The notes under the pieces are model-generated. The model was not told where the DNA came from. It saw only the letters and a list, made by a program, of their open reading frames with translations, and did not search any database. Below are positions 1-11,119 of a stretch of DNA of 64,000 bases, in pieces; within the stretch, counting starts at the first letter, position 1; every line of letters starts with the position of its first letter. The stretch lies in NCBI GenBank assembly GCA_905221615.1, contig CAJNDT010004013.1, positions 147,501 to 211,500 of the forward strand. The letters are read 5' to 3'. This DNA comes from Symbiodinium sp. CCMP2592. Lineage: Eukaryota; Sar; Dinophyceae; Suessiales; Symbiodiniaceae. The translations under genes and the position numbers were made by a program.

Positions 1-39
1 CAACCAACATGAAGCCTGCATGCATGCTTTCAAGTCGCC

Positions 40-180
40 TGGGTTTTGTATTCACATGAATGCAACCCATGTACATGCATGTGTTCATATGGCATGAATG
101 CAACCATGCACATGAATGCAACCCATGCATTGTGTTCACATGACATGAATGCAAGCCATGCATGCAACTGTGCACCAAAG
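40..180. repeat. Short tandem repeat, ATGAATGCAACC type
   Basis: Imperfect tandem copies of a roughly 26-30 bp unit built on ATGAATGCAACC(C)ATG with interspersed TGCATG. The same TGCATGCATG flavour recurs in spacers and introns up to 4.7 kb, so it is probably local low-complexity sequence and not a coding region. Confidence 0.6.
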
Positions 181-376
181 CTGCTCCAGCCATGGCCACC
201 GCTTTGGGCTTCCACCCACCATGGTGACTCTGCCAGGAACCCACGAGGCCTCGCGAGCCCTTTGCACCACCTGCTGGAGGACGTGGTGGTGCCGGTGGGG
301 ACGGTCCCATAGGCCGTGGTGCCGGCGGAGGGTTCACCTCCGAAAACCCGGGTTTACATATAGGGTTTATGGGGTT

Positions 377-883
377 TTACAAAAATTGAGAGTTTTGGGT
401 TGATACCAAATGTTTCGATATCATCCTGGCCTCGCCCACTCGCCTCCTCTTGGATGCATCTTGAAGCTCCAGCTGCAGCGACTCATTGTGCAGCTTCACC
501 TGCTGCAGCTCATCCTCCAAGACTTTCTTCTGGAAGAGCAGCTCCTGTATGCACTCTTTCATAAAGGTGCAAGCCCCCTGGCCTCGTACTCGCACGATTC
601 CCGAGCGACCACGATTCCACCATGGCGAAAAGACCGATCCCACTGGTCTTCGCCGTTCACCGCCACCCTCGATGCTGCACACCACTTCCACACCATCCCA
701 ACAGCCGGCAACTGACTCATCGGCGATGTGGTCGGCGACGAGGTAGGACCCGGTCTGGTTCGACCAGAACATATACCAGTGAGACCCGGGCTTCTTGAGA
801 ATCAAGCCATCATTGACCTCGACGTTCTGCAGCACCCAAGGGCCAACCAGGATGTCGAGGACATTCCTTGGCTGATGCACAGG
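377..883 (-). CDS. 3' exon of an unrecognised gene with C-terminal coiled coil
   Basis: The reading frame is open upstream to about 1105, but protein-like sequence begins only near 883, directly after a possible 3' splice site (GTGCATCAG). It reads about 168 residues to a TAA at 377-379. The first half (VLQNVEVNDGLI, then SHWYMFWSN) looks like a compact globular domain I cannot name. The second half has regular heptad spacing (LLFQKKVLEDELQQVKLHNE) typical of a coiled coil and is followed by a basic cluster, SKRRRVGE, that could be a nuclear localisation signal. I could not join it in phase to the gene at 1167-1724, so it may be the last exon of that gene or of an independent one. The 5' exon is not identified. 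Confidence 0.45.
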   Translation of the reverse strand, partial: PVHQPRNVLDILVGPWVLQNVEVNDGLILKKPGSHWYMFWSNQTGSYLVADHIADESVAGCWDGVEVVCSIEGGGERRRPVGSVFSPWWNRGRSGIVRVRGQGACTFMKECIQELLFQKKVLEDELQQVKLHNESLQLELQDASKRRRVGEARMISKHLVSTQNSQFL

Positions 884-1166
884 ACCATGCAACATGTCAT
901 GCCATGCCATGCATGCATGCATGCAGCCCAACTGGCTCAGCAACAAACAACAAGCAGCCCAACTGGCTCTATATATAGTACATGTGAATATGCATGGGGT
1001 GAGCACACGGTGTTCAAGAACATGCAACAAGTAGCCGAACCGGCTCCACAAGAAGTTGCCAATTGAACCACACGTGGCAAGAAGCTTGTTTTGTCCCGTC
1101 GACACGAACCCCTGCAGCCGACAGGTTCAAAGCAGGCAATCCTTGCATGCCCTGCTTTTCGGAAAA
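884..1166. other. Spacer or intron, TGCATGC-rich
   Basis: Contains a (CATG)n/TGCATGCATGC run near 900-925 and two copies of CCCAACTGGCTC followed by TATATATA. No coding signal was seen. It may be an intron between the 1167-1724 and 377-883 coding segments. Confidence 0.4.
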
Positions 1167-1724
1167 CTATTTCTTCAGCTTGGCAAATTTACCAGTAGCA
1201 TGATAGCCCCTCCGGCTGGAACAAGCACATGAATCACAATCCTCAGCCAAATACTCTATAAGATTAACCATGTCTGGCTCCTGCAACAACACAGCCGGAG
1301 AGGACTTCAGTGAAGACATCATGAAACATGCTTCTTTGCCATTCGGCAAAGTGACAGTTTTGATTGTGCAAGGCAAGACTGCACTAAGCTTTCTTTTCTT
1401 GCTGGCCTTCTGTGGCTCCTTGTTGTCGTCGAACAAGTCGGGTCCTGCATCCTGGGTCTGCTTGGGGCTGAACTCTTTGCAGAGCAACTCTAGCAAGGTC
1501 TTCAAGTTGGCACTGCCGGCGATGGACATGTTCTTGGTAGCCATAGATGTGCAAGGGCAAACTAGTTTGCAAATTGAACGGTGGCTGCCAATGATCTTCA
1601 CGAAGTGCTGCTCGCCATCTTGCACAACCAAGTCGGACGGCAAGGTGATCACATGCCCCTTGTGTTTCACCTGAAAAATCTTCTCGATGGAGAACTCGTT
1701 GTCAGGCGACTCAGCATCCGACAT
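1167..1724 (-). CDS. Unrecognised 185-aa protein with basic NLS-like motif
   Basis: The ATG at 1722-1724 opens a frame of 185 codons ending in TAG. This Met (MSDAESPDNEF) is chosen over an upstream in-frame codon because the preceding residues look like 5' leader. The N-terminal half alternates hydrophobic and charged residues (HKGHVITLPSDLVVQDGEQH). The middle contains SKKRKLS, a classical monopartite NLS pattern, after an acidic DLFDDN stretch. The C-terminus holds a short Cys cluster (CDSCACSS) and ends KLKK. No family was recognised. A GTAAAT donor-like site lies near codon 178, so the true 3' end could be in another exon. The gene follows the 1990-4207 gene on the same strand with a 265-bp gap, and both proteins look nuclear. 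Confidence 0.5.
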   Translation of the reverse strand: MSDAESPDNEFSIEKIFQVKHKGHVITLPSDLVVQDGEQHFVKIIGSHRSICKLVCPCTSMATKNMSIAGSANLKTLLELLCKEFSPKQTQDAGPDLFDDNKEPQKASKKRKLSAVLPCTIKTVTLPNGKEACFMMSSLKSSPAVLLQEPDMVNLIEYLAEDCDSCACSSRRGYHATGKFAKLKK

Positions 1725-1989
1725 GGTGCTCTCACAAATCAAGCTTTACTATCTGGCTACTGTCAGCAGAAGATGCTTCATGCAAATTGCAATCAATGCT
1801 GGCATGCCATGCTATATGATGTGCACGTGCAATCCATGTCTGCATCCACACAAGTCGCTAAGCAGCCTTCAAACTTTTGTCAAGCATTCTGAAATGCATA
1901 GCTCAATCCATGGAGCAAAATTTGCAGTTCGATCCTGCAACCACATGGTGCTTCTATATACAGCTTATAGCTGGTGCCTGTGCATGTTC
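1725..1989. other. Intergenic spacer
   Basis: A 265-bp gap between two minus-strand genes. Contains scattered TGCATGC words and no ORF or structure of note. Confidence 0.4.
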
Positions 1990-4207
1990 CTAGCTTGCTT
2001 TCCTCTTCTTGGGAGCAGCCTTGGAGGCTTCCTTAGCAAGCAAAGCTTCAGCTGCATGCAACAGGAGTTCCCCCTTTCTGATAGATCTCGAATTGGTGTA
2101 GCAAGGGATTGCCAGACCCCCATGCTTAGCATTGGTCAGCTGCATGTTAACGGCCTCAGCATCCATCGATGGCTTCACGTACCAGAACGGTACGAGCACC
2201 GACGTAGCAGTGACATTATCCATATCACCGACAGCCTTTGGCGGGCTCAAAGCATATCCCGAGACCTTGTGGCCAGGCTTGCCATCATCTCGTTTCAAAT
2301 CACCATAAGCGATGAGTTTGAGCTTGCCCTTCGGGATGTTAATCGTGGCACAAAGGCCCGTGGGCGGGCTCACGAAGCTGAAGCCATCGACCTCCGGGAG
2401 ATTCACGAACGTGTCGTAGAGCAGGATCTGCATTCGCTGCATGTCAATGGCCTCACCTTCAGCCGAGTTGTTCTCCACGAGGTACTTCGACCAAGCCGCC
2501 TGGTCCACTACCTGCACAATCGCCTTCTTCGTTTTCTTCCACTGCTTCAGGTCATCGGACAGTGCAATGGCCACTGTCCATGCATCTTGCATTAGGGGCC
2601 GATGTTCAAACCTGCACAAACAACATGCAACATCATGTGCATGCTTTCATGCAGTATGCAAGCAGTCCATGCTCAAGCATGCAGTACATCATGCAATTCA
2701 AGTTCAAATCAACTACCAAGCTACTTCGCCGACGTGTCGTTCAGCTCCAACAGCTGAAACACCTGGGATCCGTAGTCGCTGTGCTGATATAGGCCTCCGA
2801 CCTCCAAATGTGGATGCTGCATCATAGCAACGGTTGATGGGCTAGCCTCCAGCAGGTTCGCTACCTTCGAGGGGCTTGCGGTCGGAGCTGCACTGGAACT
2901 CGTGCCCTTAGGACCCAAGAGCTCGGTGGCGAGTGCCTGGTTGATCTCCTCCAAGCTATTCCATTCTTTGTTCTCTCGGCCGAACTTTGCTTCTGGCTGA
3001 GGTATAGCACTGTTCGCACACAACAGCGCCCGAAAACGGTGTATCGCTCACCATCCTTCAAGGGTGCATTCTGTGTGGCAACCCATGCATCCTTCAGAAG
3101 CCTCTCTGCTTCAAGAAGCTCGGGTTTTGATTTGGATTTGATGCGGTCCAAATCAGCTTTGACCAGTAGCTTCGCAAACTGGTCTTGGACTTTGGGTGAG
3201 GCCACCTGTGCAGCCATGCAAGCCACTCTGAAGCATGGGGCCAGGTTGGCCTCAAGCTTAAAGTCAAAATATGTGATCAACTGAGTGAACTCTTGTCCGA
3301 GGCGAATGCTCTGGCCGTAAAGCTTGCCTCGCAAGTTCCATGCTGTGCAAACCTATATGCATGCATGCAATCTGCATGTATCGAAAAGTCATATAAACTA
3401 TATATGGCAAGACAAGCAACTAAAGGACACAAGGAAATCAACCAAAGGCATCTCGTCGCCCCCCGTGTACTTCTGAGCAAAGAATGCCACCGTCTCCAAG
3501 TACTCTTTGCAAGCCGGTTCCCCTTGCATCGTCGCTGCAGTGGCTTCTGCAACCGTCTTGCCCAACTTCAAGCAATTGCTGATCGTGGCAAGGCACTCGA
3601 TCTCTGTCGAAGCCACACACACCGAGTTGTTGCTATTGAGCACAGACGAGTACAGCAACGGGAGACTCGGGAATTGGTCTTCCAAGGTATCAGCAAGAAT
3701 CAGCCAAGTCCATCCTTGGCTCAGGCACCTTTCGACGGGCTGACCCTTTTTCATGAACGAAGAAGCATTCTTCACAAGGCCCTGCTTCATGGATTTCAAA
3801 TAGCACGTGGAGTGAGATGAGCCAACCGTGAGAAACAATTCGTCGCCAACCACTTCGGGCATCACCCCTTTGGCTTGGGAACAGCATTTCCGATTTGCTG
3901 CAAGTTGCTTGTCACGTTTCACTGCATTGCTGGACATGCAGAATGCTACTGCACTTGTTTCGAGCAAATCAATCCGCAGGCCTTGGCTCATCATCGTCTC
4001 CCCCTTTGTCACCATATCAAAGCTATTCATCATGGCACCTCCCCGATTTTGGGGATGTATGCAAAACCTCTCTGGTCCATGGACTTGCTTGGAGGCGAGC
4101 CCGTTGCTCAGCCACAAATCATTAAGCTCCAACACCTTGAGGTTCACTGCCGCATCCGATGCCATGATACGGTCAGCTTCTGCAATGACTGCCGGGGTCA
4201 ATGCCAT
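1990..4207 (-). CDS. Unrecognised multi-exon gene, about 655-675 aa, NLS-like C-terminus
   Basis: Proposed model: start ATG 4205-4207 (context ACCATGG); exon 1 3421-4207; intron 3343-3420 (GT-AG, 78 nt, phase 1); exon 2 2725-3342; intron 2612-2724 (GT-AG, 113 nt, phase 2); last exon 1990-2611 ending TAG. The last junction removes a TAG and keeps frame. Inside exon 2 the frame shifts between about 2990 and 3051. This is either a further 62-nt GTGAGC...AG intron (2990-3051, giving 654 aa) or a one-base deletion near 3040 (giving about 675 aa if restored). The protein begins MALTPAVIAEADRIM, is largely helical and hydrophilic, and ends PKKRKAS, an NLS-like tail. I recognise no catalytic motif and give no function. 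It is the first of three same-strand coding units with basic motifs. Confidence 0.55.
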
Positions 4208-4309
4208 GGTAGGCCGCAAGTGTATATACGGCTTGCTATCTGAACTGCTTTCCAACCAAACACTGCATGCACCATTCATATCTAAGCAGCACATCATATA
4301 TGCATGCAG

Positions 4310-4690
4310 CCCGTGGACTCCATGCATGCAGCCAACATAGCTCTCATGCAGATGCAAGACATGCAGCCCACATGGGCTCGAACATCAATCTTATGTATAG
4401 CCTTGCAAGCTAAAAGAACAATCAAGCAATCATGCAGCCAACATGGCTCTCATGTATATGCAAGTCGTGCAGCCCGCATGGGCTCGAATATCAATCTCAT
4501 GTAGCCCATGTAGGCTAAAGAACAATCAAGCAACCATGCAGCCCAAATGGCCCGCATGTATCATGCCAACCATGCAGCCCACAGGCTACAAAGCAAAGAT
4601 GCAAGCAACCGAAACATACCATGTCATGCAACATGCAGCCAGATGTCGGCTAATGCAACCGCACAATATGCAACCGTGACCCCACAAATC
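4310..4690. repeat. Tandem repeat of about 105 bp upstream of the 1990-4207 gene
   Basis: Units beginning CATGCAGCC(A/C)A start at 4325, 4431 and 4535, giving spacings of 106 and 104 bp. The third copy decays. The repeat sits about 120 bp 5' of the minus-strand start at 4207 and so overlaps its likely promoter region. Confidence 0.6.
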
Positions 4691-5009
4691 TATCAGTTCA
4701 CACAGGAAAAAAAGGGAACAGCAAGGAAATAATTGCAATTCCTGAAACCACAAAACAACAAAAACAAAGCAGCAAGATAGTGTTTTCCGATATAGGTTTT
4801 CCAAGTTAAAGGGGTTAGGAAAATTACAATAACCGTTTATGTAAATAGATAGTCAGAGTTGCAATTATTGAAAATTTAAACATAATTAGCGACTTTGCTA
4901 GAACCCCTGAGGGGGATACGTTTTTTGTTAGCACTTAAGTATGTGTTATATGCACATTAGATATGGGATACATGTGGTTTAGTAAGCCATGCAACCATTA
5001 AGCAACACC
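4691..5009. other. AT-richer spacer
   Basis: No coding signal or repeat seen. Base composition is more AT-rich than the flanking LINE-type sequence, which begins sharply at about 5010. Confidence 0.4.
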
Positions 5010-6389
5010 CCAAACATTCAAGTGGGTGTTTGGCGCGCAACTTGTCAAGCACGCCTGGCTCATGGCCTAGCAGGGGGGGGCTGAGCAGGGCGGCACAGGC
5101 CCGGGACAGCTCGCCCTCACCGGCGAGGGTCATACATCGGGCATGGCGGGCCGCAATCTCGGAGTCGTGGTCGCCAGGCTGGTGGCGGGATACAGTGGTG
5201 TGGGGCTCCCATAACTCCTCCCGCTCTCCCTCCAACCATCGGCGGCAGCGGCGAAGAGCGTTCTGGGCGGCCGCATCCCGACGTTTGGAGCCACCACGGC
5301 GGGGTGGGCGTAAGACCGCCTTGGGCAGCATATAAGCAAGTCACGCCAGGCGCGGAGGGAGTTTGAAGAGGCTGCGGCGGCTAGGGCTCGAGCAAGGCAT
5401 TGGGCCCAGGCACTGCGAGCTAGCTTAGGCACATGACGGAGGACAGGGACTCGGGCTTGGCAGACCTGGCCTATGTCGGGTACCGCAGCCCCATCTTGCG
5501 AAGCGGCGGGGTGAGCAGCACCGGAACGTGCAAGAGGCCTGCAGCGAGGGGCAACAAGCAGGCCGCAGATTTGGCACTTATCCAAGGAGTGCTGGGCGAG
5601 ATAAGCGGGTGGGACGTCTCCGCAAAGCGAGCCCGCGCAATGGTCGTTGAGGTGGGCCTGCATTTTGGAGTGGTTGCTCCAGCCCCTGGCGGAAGAGGCA
5701 TCGGCACACGGGCATCCTTGCACGGGGCAGAACACGCGGGGGTTAGTGGCAGCGCGCTGGTGGCGCCCAGGCGATGCAGAACGGGCGCGCGGAGAGTGAG
5801 GGCCCGGGTGGGAGGCTTCGCCGTGACGCACTCCCCGGCTCGGCCAACCCGACCAACGTCGTCGGGTGGCATGGTGGCACCAGTTGCGGCGTTGTGTCCG
5901 GAAGAGGGGCCCGCGTCTGCGCCGGAAGACTGGATGCGGTAGGCGGGGGCGCCAAAGCTCTGTTGGGTGCGGGTCGGGTGCAGTGCTGGACCAGGCAGAG
6001 TTTAGTTGGCAGGTGAGCTCGCGTCGCCGCCCCCTCCCGATGGCTGCAATGTGGCGGGGCCGGGGTGGGGGCGTGTGCGGCTGCGCGTGTGGGTGAGTTA
6101 GGGGGGCGAGGTGGAGGAGTGCCAGGACAAGCACACTGCGGAGCAGAAGACTAACAGACTTGGTGCCGGGCGAAGGGGCCATTGTGGGCGACTCCACTGC
6201 AGACGAGGAGATGCATGCGATCAGGCGGTCGTGAGTGGCAGAGCCGGACGGTCTCCACTCCAGGGCACTGGACGCACTCGAGGCGGAGCCAGACTGTCCT
6301 GGAGGAGGAACCGGATGCCAGCGGAGGGGTGGCGGCGCGGGCGACTGCAGCAGAGCCGGACAGTCTCGACCCCGGGGGCCCGCACGCAC
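5010..6389 (-). pseudogene. LINE-type retroelement ORF fragment, frameshifted and truncated
   Basis: The frame from 6389 downward is open for 419 codons, with family-like sequence from about codon 185. Residues 190-197 read GEASHPGP. A Cys/His finger follows (CPVQGC at 221-226, His at 240, 246 and 250) and a second Cys pair, CQIC, at 272-275. The segment from residue about 305 (VCQARVPVLRHVPK) to RAWRDLL continues in another frame from 5331 (MLPKAVLRPPRRGG), so a frameshift lies near 5331-5336. Sequence resembling this upstream part of retrotransposon polyproteins is familiar to me from dinoflagellate genomes. The reverse transcriptase that should follow is absent: similarity stops near 5010. 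I read it as a dead internal fragment. The GC-rich composition contrasts with the flanks. Family assignment is from memory of motif patterns and was not searched. Confidence 0.6.
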
Positions 6390-7069
6390 TCCTGGGGGAG
6401 GGACCGGATGCTGGCGAACTATGGCGGCGCGGTGACGAAGGCGTCAAGCTGCATGACGTCCTTGTTATCACGGCCCGAAAATCTTGAGCCAAGTAGAGAA
6501 CTACCCACATGAATGTTAACTAGGTACTTCGGTTGATGATATAAAACCTGCATTACCTTAATGACCCCAAACCATGGGACTTATGGCATACTCCTTATTA
6601 TGGGCGATGCAAGATTTATATCCTAAACCCTAAATCCTATAGATCCCTTAAAGGAATGAACCCCTTAAGGGTACCCTTATAGATCCTTTTAAAGGAACCC
6701 CGGGATTTATATCATCAACCATAGGTACTTGGACCGGAGGGCTCCACCAGGCTTAGCCGGCCTTGTGCTTTCGGGGAGTCACTGCTTGTAAGGCTTGGGG
6801 AAATTACCCAGAGACTCCCAAAACCATGAATTAAGAGTCGCGTAAAAACAGTATACATTATAATATTAGGTTATGTTATGTAATGTCACATTATATGTCA
6901 CATTTTATTATGCCATGCTATGTTATTTTAGGTCCTAGCGTATGATGGCTTATTTAGTATGTCGTTTGAATTTGTGTTATATCATGCTGTGAAACTTGGC
7001 ACCTTCCGCCAAGCGAGCCATCGAACAAAGGTCCCTGTATGTGCTGGAACTGAACAGATGCAAGAATCC

Positions 7070-7490
7070 CAAACCCTGAGCCACTAAAGCGTAAACCCAA
7101 TATCCTGAAGGCCTTAAACCCTTAAGGCCCTTAAAGTCTAAACCCTGAAGGCCCTAAACCCTAAATCCTAAAGGCCCTAAACTCTTAACGCTAAGGGCCG
7201 TAAACAAACCCTAAATGCCCTAAACCCCATACAGACCCTAAACCCTAACCCCTGAACCCTAAAGGTTTTCAACAGCAACTGAACCCCACCTAGACCCCCC
7301 CAACTACCCCTCAATTATACCCCAAATACCGACTATTACCGACCATAAGGGCTCTAATTAGAGGGCCCTTGGGGGGTAAGGGCCCTAAACCCTAAACCCT
7401 AAAGGCCCTAAACCCTAAAGGCCTAACACCCTAAACCCTAAAGGCCCCAAAGGGCCTAAACCCTAAAGGCCCTGAACCCTGGAGGTCCTA
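7070..7490. repeat. Degenerate CCCTAAA cluster
   Basis: Dense CCCTAAA and TAAACCCT words, often extended to CCTAAAGGCCCTAAAC. This is one of the clearest interstitial telomere-type tracts. Confidence 0.7.
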
Positions 7491-7510
7491 GACCATCCTA
7501 CATAAACACT

Positions 7511-7647
7511 ACTTGGAGGGTCGGAGGACTTAGTAAATAGTTGCATAATTATAAGTATCCTAACCCCGATTTAGGGTCCCTATTAATTATTAGGGTACTT
7601 ATAAGTCTACTTACTACCTACGTCCTAAGTCCCCCGACCCTCCAAGT
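7511..7647. mobile_element. MITE-like palindromic element, copy 1
   Basis: A 137-bp unit with terminal inverted repeats of about 24 bp: the left end starts ACTTGGAGGGTCGGAGGACT and the right end is its near-perfect reverse complement, ending CCGACCCTCCAAGT. The interior is AT-rich with TACTTATAAGT words. Similar units are at 11462-11598, 14161-14297 and 15771-15895. There is no coding capacity, so it would be non-autonomous. Confidence 0.65.
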
Positions 7648-7734
7648 AAACAGCAACTGAAGCCAGAAGGCCTGGCTCTCTCCAGTCACCAGCTCCCGTG
7701 CCATTCCTCCCCCGATGGTCTGGCGGCCTTGGTT

Positions 7735-8040
7735 TGGGGGTACCCTCTTTCGGGGTTTAGGGCTGAAGGTTTAGGGTTTAAGAGGTATGCATTGGCGTTT
7801 TCGGCTTTTTCGTTGATAGGATAGGGGTTTCTATATCCGAAATAGGTTTCTGTGGGTGGGGGGTTTAGGGCTCAGGGTTTCGACATCTTTAAAACCGGCA
7901 AAGTTTCGGGCTTGGGATCTGAAAAAAATGTGTTGCATCAGGGAAAAGGGCTTTGGGTTTGCGCTTTTGTGTGACGTGTTATCTTCCTTGGTGTGTCGCC
8001 TTGTGGGTTAGGGTTTAAGATTTTGGGTTTAAACCGTTTT
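7735..8040. repeat. Degenerate TTTAGGG cluster
   Basis: TTTAGGG and GGGTTT words in the orientation opposite to the 7.1-7.5 kb tract. Confidence 0.6.
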
Positions 8041-9269
8041 GGGCGAAGTGGTGCCGTCGCATTTCATCTAGAGTATCATCGGTCAGCGAGTGGTTAAGCG
8101 CTCATGGGCTGTGGGTTTTAGAGTGTTTCACGGGTTTCAAGGGCTGGTTAATGTGGTACAGGATTTGAGCTTCGTTTTGCCTTGGTTATGTTTCTGACGG
8201 ACTCCTGCCTGACAGTTGGATTTTTTAGCTTGAACCTGTAGGTCGGACTGGCCCTAAACCTTTCATGAACCGGCCTCTTTGATCAAGGGCCGACGGGTGG
8301 TAGAGATAGTGGGATGTAAGGAAACTGAGGGAAGATGCTTAGGCATAGTCGGTTGCAGCTGGCTTGAGTGATTATGTCCTTCGGGGTACAAAACAAGCTT
8401 CAGGCTAATGCGGTCTGGTCTATAGTGTCTGCACCAAGTCCTCAAATCCTGCCACGTAAACCTGCGCAAATGCCCAGAGCCTAAGCTGTAATCCCTCAGC
8501 CCTGAACCCGATTGATTGAACCGCTTATCGACATGAAACGACCCTTGTGCTCACAGAACCAACCGCCTCGATCGACAATTCCAACCGCAGATTAAGAAGC
8601 TAAACCCTGACCCTTGCAGTGTTTAGGCTGGATGTAGGGATGCAGGAACCTGAATATGAAAGATCTCGATTTCGCTTTATTCTGCCATGAATGTAAAGGA
8701 TTCCTAACCACTGGGACCACATATTGCATTCCACTGGGTTACTTGTCCCGGGGGGCTTTGCAGGGTCTTGCACGGGTTTATGAGTCTGTAGAGGGTACCT
8801 AGTAAGCGGCTGTGCAGCAGGGTGTAGAAGGGTGATGTGTAGCGGGTAGCGCAACCCCACTGGTCGTTCTGTATAACCTCCCCGTATTTAATACCACCTT
8901 ATCAAGTCACCTCATTCTGCAAGTAGTGCAAAAATGGCTTCACTTACTCGTGCTTCGATCCTTCTCAATCACCAAAGTTACGACCAGGTTCGGCCTTTAG
9001 AACTTCAAACACTCTGAAACGACATTCGTCAAGCTCGACGGGTAGATATCCTCTTCGAGCCCTACAGGAAAATGATCCCAAGGGGACACGGTCCATCCGA
9101 GACACCATAAAAACTGCTCAGATCTGCCGGAACCCTTAACCCTATACTCCAATTAAAGCAATACTCCTGACATCATAAAAGGTATGTTCCCTATCTACGT
9201 GATACTCAACCTGAATTGAATTAGACAACCCCCTACCGAAGCCCCTGTCGGACCCTTGAGGGAACCTTC

Positions 9270-9410
9270 GAAGGCACCCTACCCTAAACCCCAAACCGCT
9301 AAACCAGTAAACCCTTAATGAAGCCCTAAAGCCCTATAATCACCCTTATGGGGACCCTTCCAGTAACCCTTATAAGACCGCTTTAAACTTTAAAGGAACC
9401 CTGAAAACCT
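9270..9410. repeat. Degenerate CCCTAAA cluster
   Basis: Imperfect CCCTAAAC/ACCCTTA words, more decayed than the 7.1-kb cluster. Confidence 0.5.
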
Positions 9411-9769
9411 TCACCACCCATTCCTTACCTCGGGGGGCCCTCCGAAGAGTAAAGAGCTTAGTTGCTGAGTTCTTACGCCCCCAAAGTAATCGTACACTTT
9501 CAGTTTTATATGGGTCTTATCTATCTTCAGAAACCCCTAGTATGACCTTCATAGCCCTAAAGCCCCTAATCCCTAAATCCCTCACGTTATCCCCAAACCG
9601 TGTACACGTGCACCCACTCAGCTACTCCCCTTAGAACCGTAATAAACATATATAATATGTTGGATATCCTCTTGGGCTGCAAATGAACAAAATTGGAAAC
9701 ATCCTACGGAGACTATAGACTCAGCTTCTCCGAAATCTGATCCCTGAGCAGTTAAACCTGAAGCCTCAG

Positions 9770-9875
9770 CTTAGGGCTTTAGAGTTCATGATTTTCGGTT
9801 AGGGTGTAGGAGGGTTTTGGGGTTAGGGTTGAGGTTTTATAGAATTAGGGCTTTGGGTTTAGGGCCGAATAGAAA
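9770..9875. repeat. Degenerate TTTAGGG cluster
   Basis: Imperfect GGTTTAGGG/GGGTTAGGG words. Confidence 0.5.
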
Positions 9876-10065
9876 AGAGTATTGCGGCATGCTATCTTGA
9901 GATTACAGCAAGGAGCCGTAAGGTTTTGAATAGTATTCAGACTTCCTCAAGCCCCTATATCTAGAGCCGAACTACAGTTGATGATGTAAACTCCTGCATT
10001 ACTCCCATAATAAGGAATACACTATAATTCCCATGATTTAGGATCCTTAAGGTAATGCAGGATGT

Positions 10066-10191
10066 ATATATATATATATATATGTGTGTGTGTGGGTGGT
10101 TATCAAAATTAGGGTCCCTTTTTGGGCACCCTAAATGTTAGGTGCCGTATTATAATAGGGACCCCAAAAGGGACCCTAATTTTGACAACCA

Positions 10192-10229
<38 letters not shown>

Positions 10230-10258
10230 CTCTCTCTCTATATCTCTCTCTTTCTCTA

Positions 10259-10304
<46 letters not shown>
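10066..10304. repeat. Compound microsatellite (TA)n, (TG)n, (TC)n
   Basis: (TA)n followed by (TG)n up to about 10095, then a hairpin element, then (TA)n, (TC)n and (TA)n to about 10304. Apparent ORFs across it encode only IYIYIY and SLSLS strings and are artefacts. Confidence 0.85.
10096..10193. mobile_element. Palindromic MITE-like element inside a TA microsatellite
   Basis: About 98 bp with inverted arms of about 28 bp: the left arm contains TCAAAATTAGGGTCCCTTTT and the right arm is its reverse complement with about one mismatch. TA-rich sequence flanks both sides, compatible with a TA target preference. A half copy is at 17350-17402. Confidence 0.6.
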
Positions 10305-10307
<3 letters not shown>

Positions 10308-10419
10308 TCAGAATCAAGCGTATGACCAGCGGCGGGAACGCCAGTGAATTTAAGACCTGCCCGGCTGGACTCGAAAGGCGGAGCTTCCACACGTAAGCAA
10401 CGCACTACGGGGTTTGAGA

Positions 10420-10512
10420 ACTTAGGGATTTAGAGTAAGGGTTTTGGGTTAGGGTTTAGGGGTTTAGGGGTTTATGGTTTAGGGTTTATGGGCTTAGGGT
10501 TTAGGGCTTGCA
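10420..10512. repeat. TTTAGGG cluster
   Basis: Several TTTAGGG and TTTAGGGG units in direct succession, among the better preserved in the window. Confidence 0.65.
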
Positions 10513-11119
10513 GCGAAACCTATTTTCCTCTTGGGGTTTGGTTTCCACAGACATGCGACATACACCGACCTCAAAACCGAGCCGGAAACTAACAGTTAAG
10601 AAAGTAGCCAGCCAGTAACAAAGCACGCGACACAATTATTTCGTGAAGGCCGTCGATCAAACAACTTGCCACAGAACTAGAAACGGTATGAGGCTCCACA
10701 TGCAGATGAAGAGCTTGAAATAGCCCGCCTTCCTCTTCGGTTTTGAACGTAACCACCAAAACACAGTTTGGGTTCCACTATGAAGCAGGACTTGTACCGG
10801 TAAGACGGGGACCAGACTAGAAAGCATCAAGACGCAGGTAGCATTCTGGCTTGCGTGGGTTTAACAACGAAATGTACGACAATAGACGGTTCAAACAGCA
10901 GCCCTCCCAAAACAGCGTTTAGGGTTTTAGGGCTGAAGGTGCTCGCGAATTCTTTTCTTCGGGTTTGGGGTTGGACGGTTCTGTCGAGAAGCACATAAAT
11001 GGTAGGAGCCACCTTAGTTTTGTTACTCAGGTTCTCATCGGCTTGTAACTACGATTAGAATGAAGTTCTAAGCAGCCCGAACCTCCAAGGAGTAAGCCCC
11101 TTCCATTCCACGACATTTC

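Noticed and set aside
5433..5942. Plus-strand 169-codon ORF opposite the LINE-type fragment
   Set aside because: It is antisense to the zinc-finger coding region. High GC lengthens ORFs in all frames there.
7070..7490. A genuine chromosome end or telomere
   Set aside because: The repeats are degenerate, in both orientations and internal to the window, so they are interstitial.
10122..10396. Overlapping ORFs with IYIYIY and SLSLS tracts
   Set aside because: Translation of TA and TC microsatellites.
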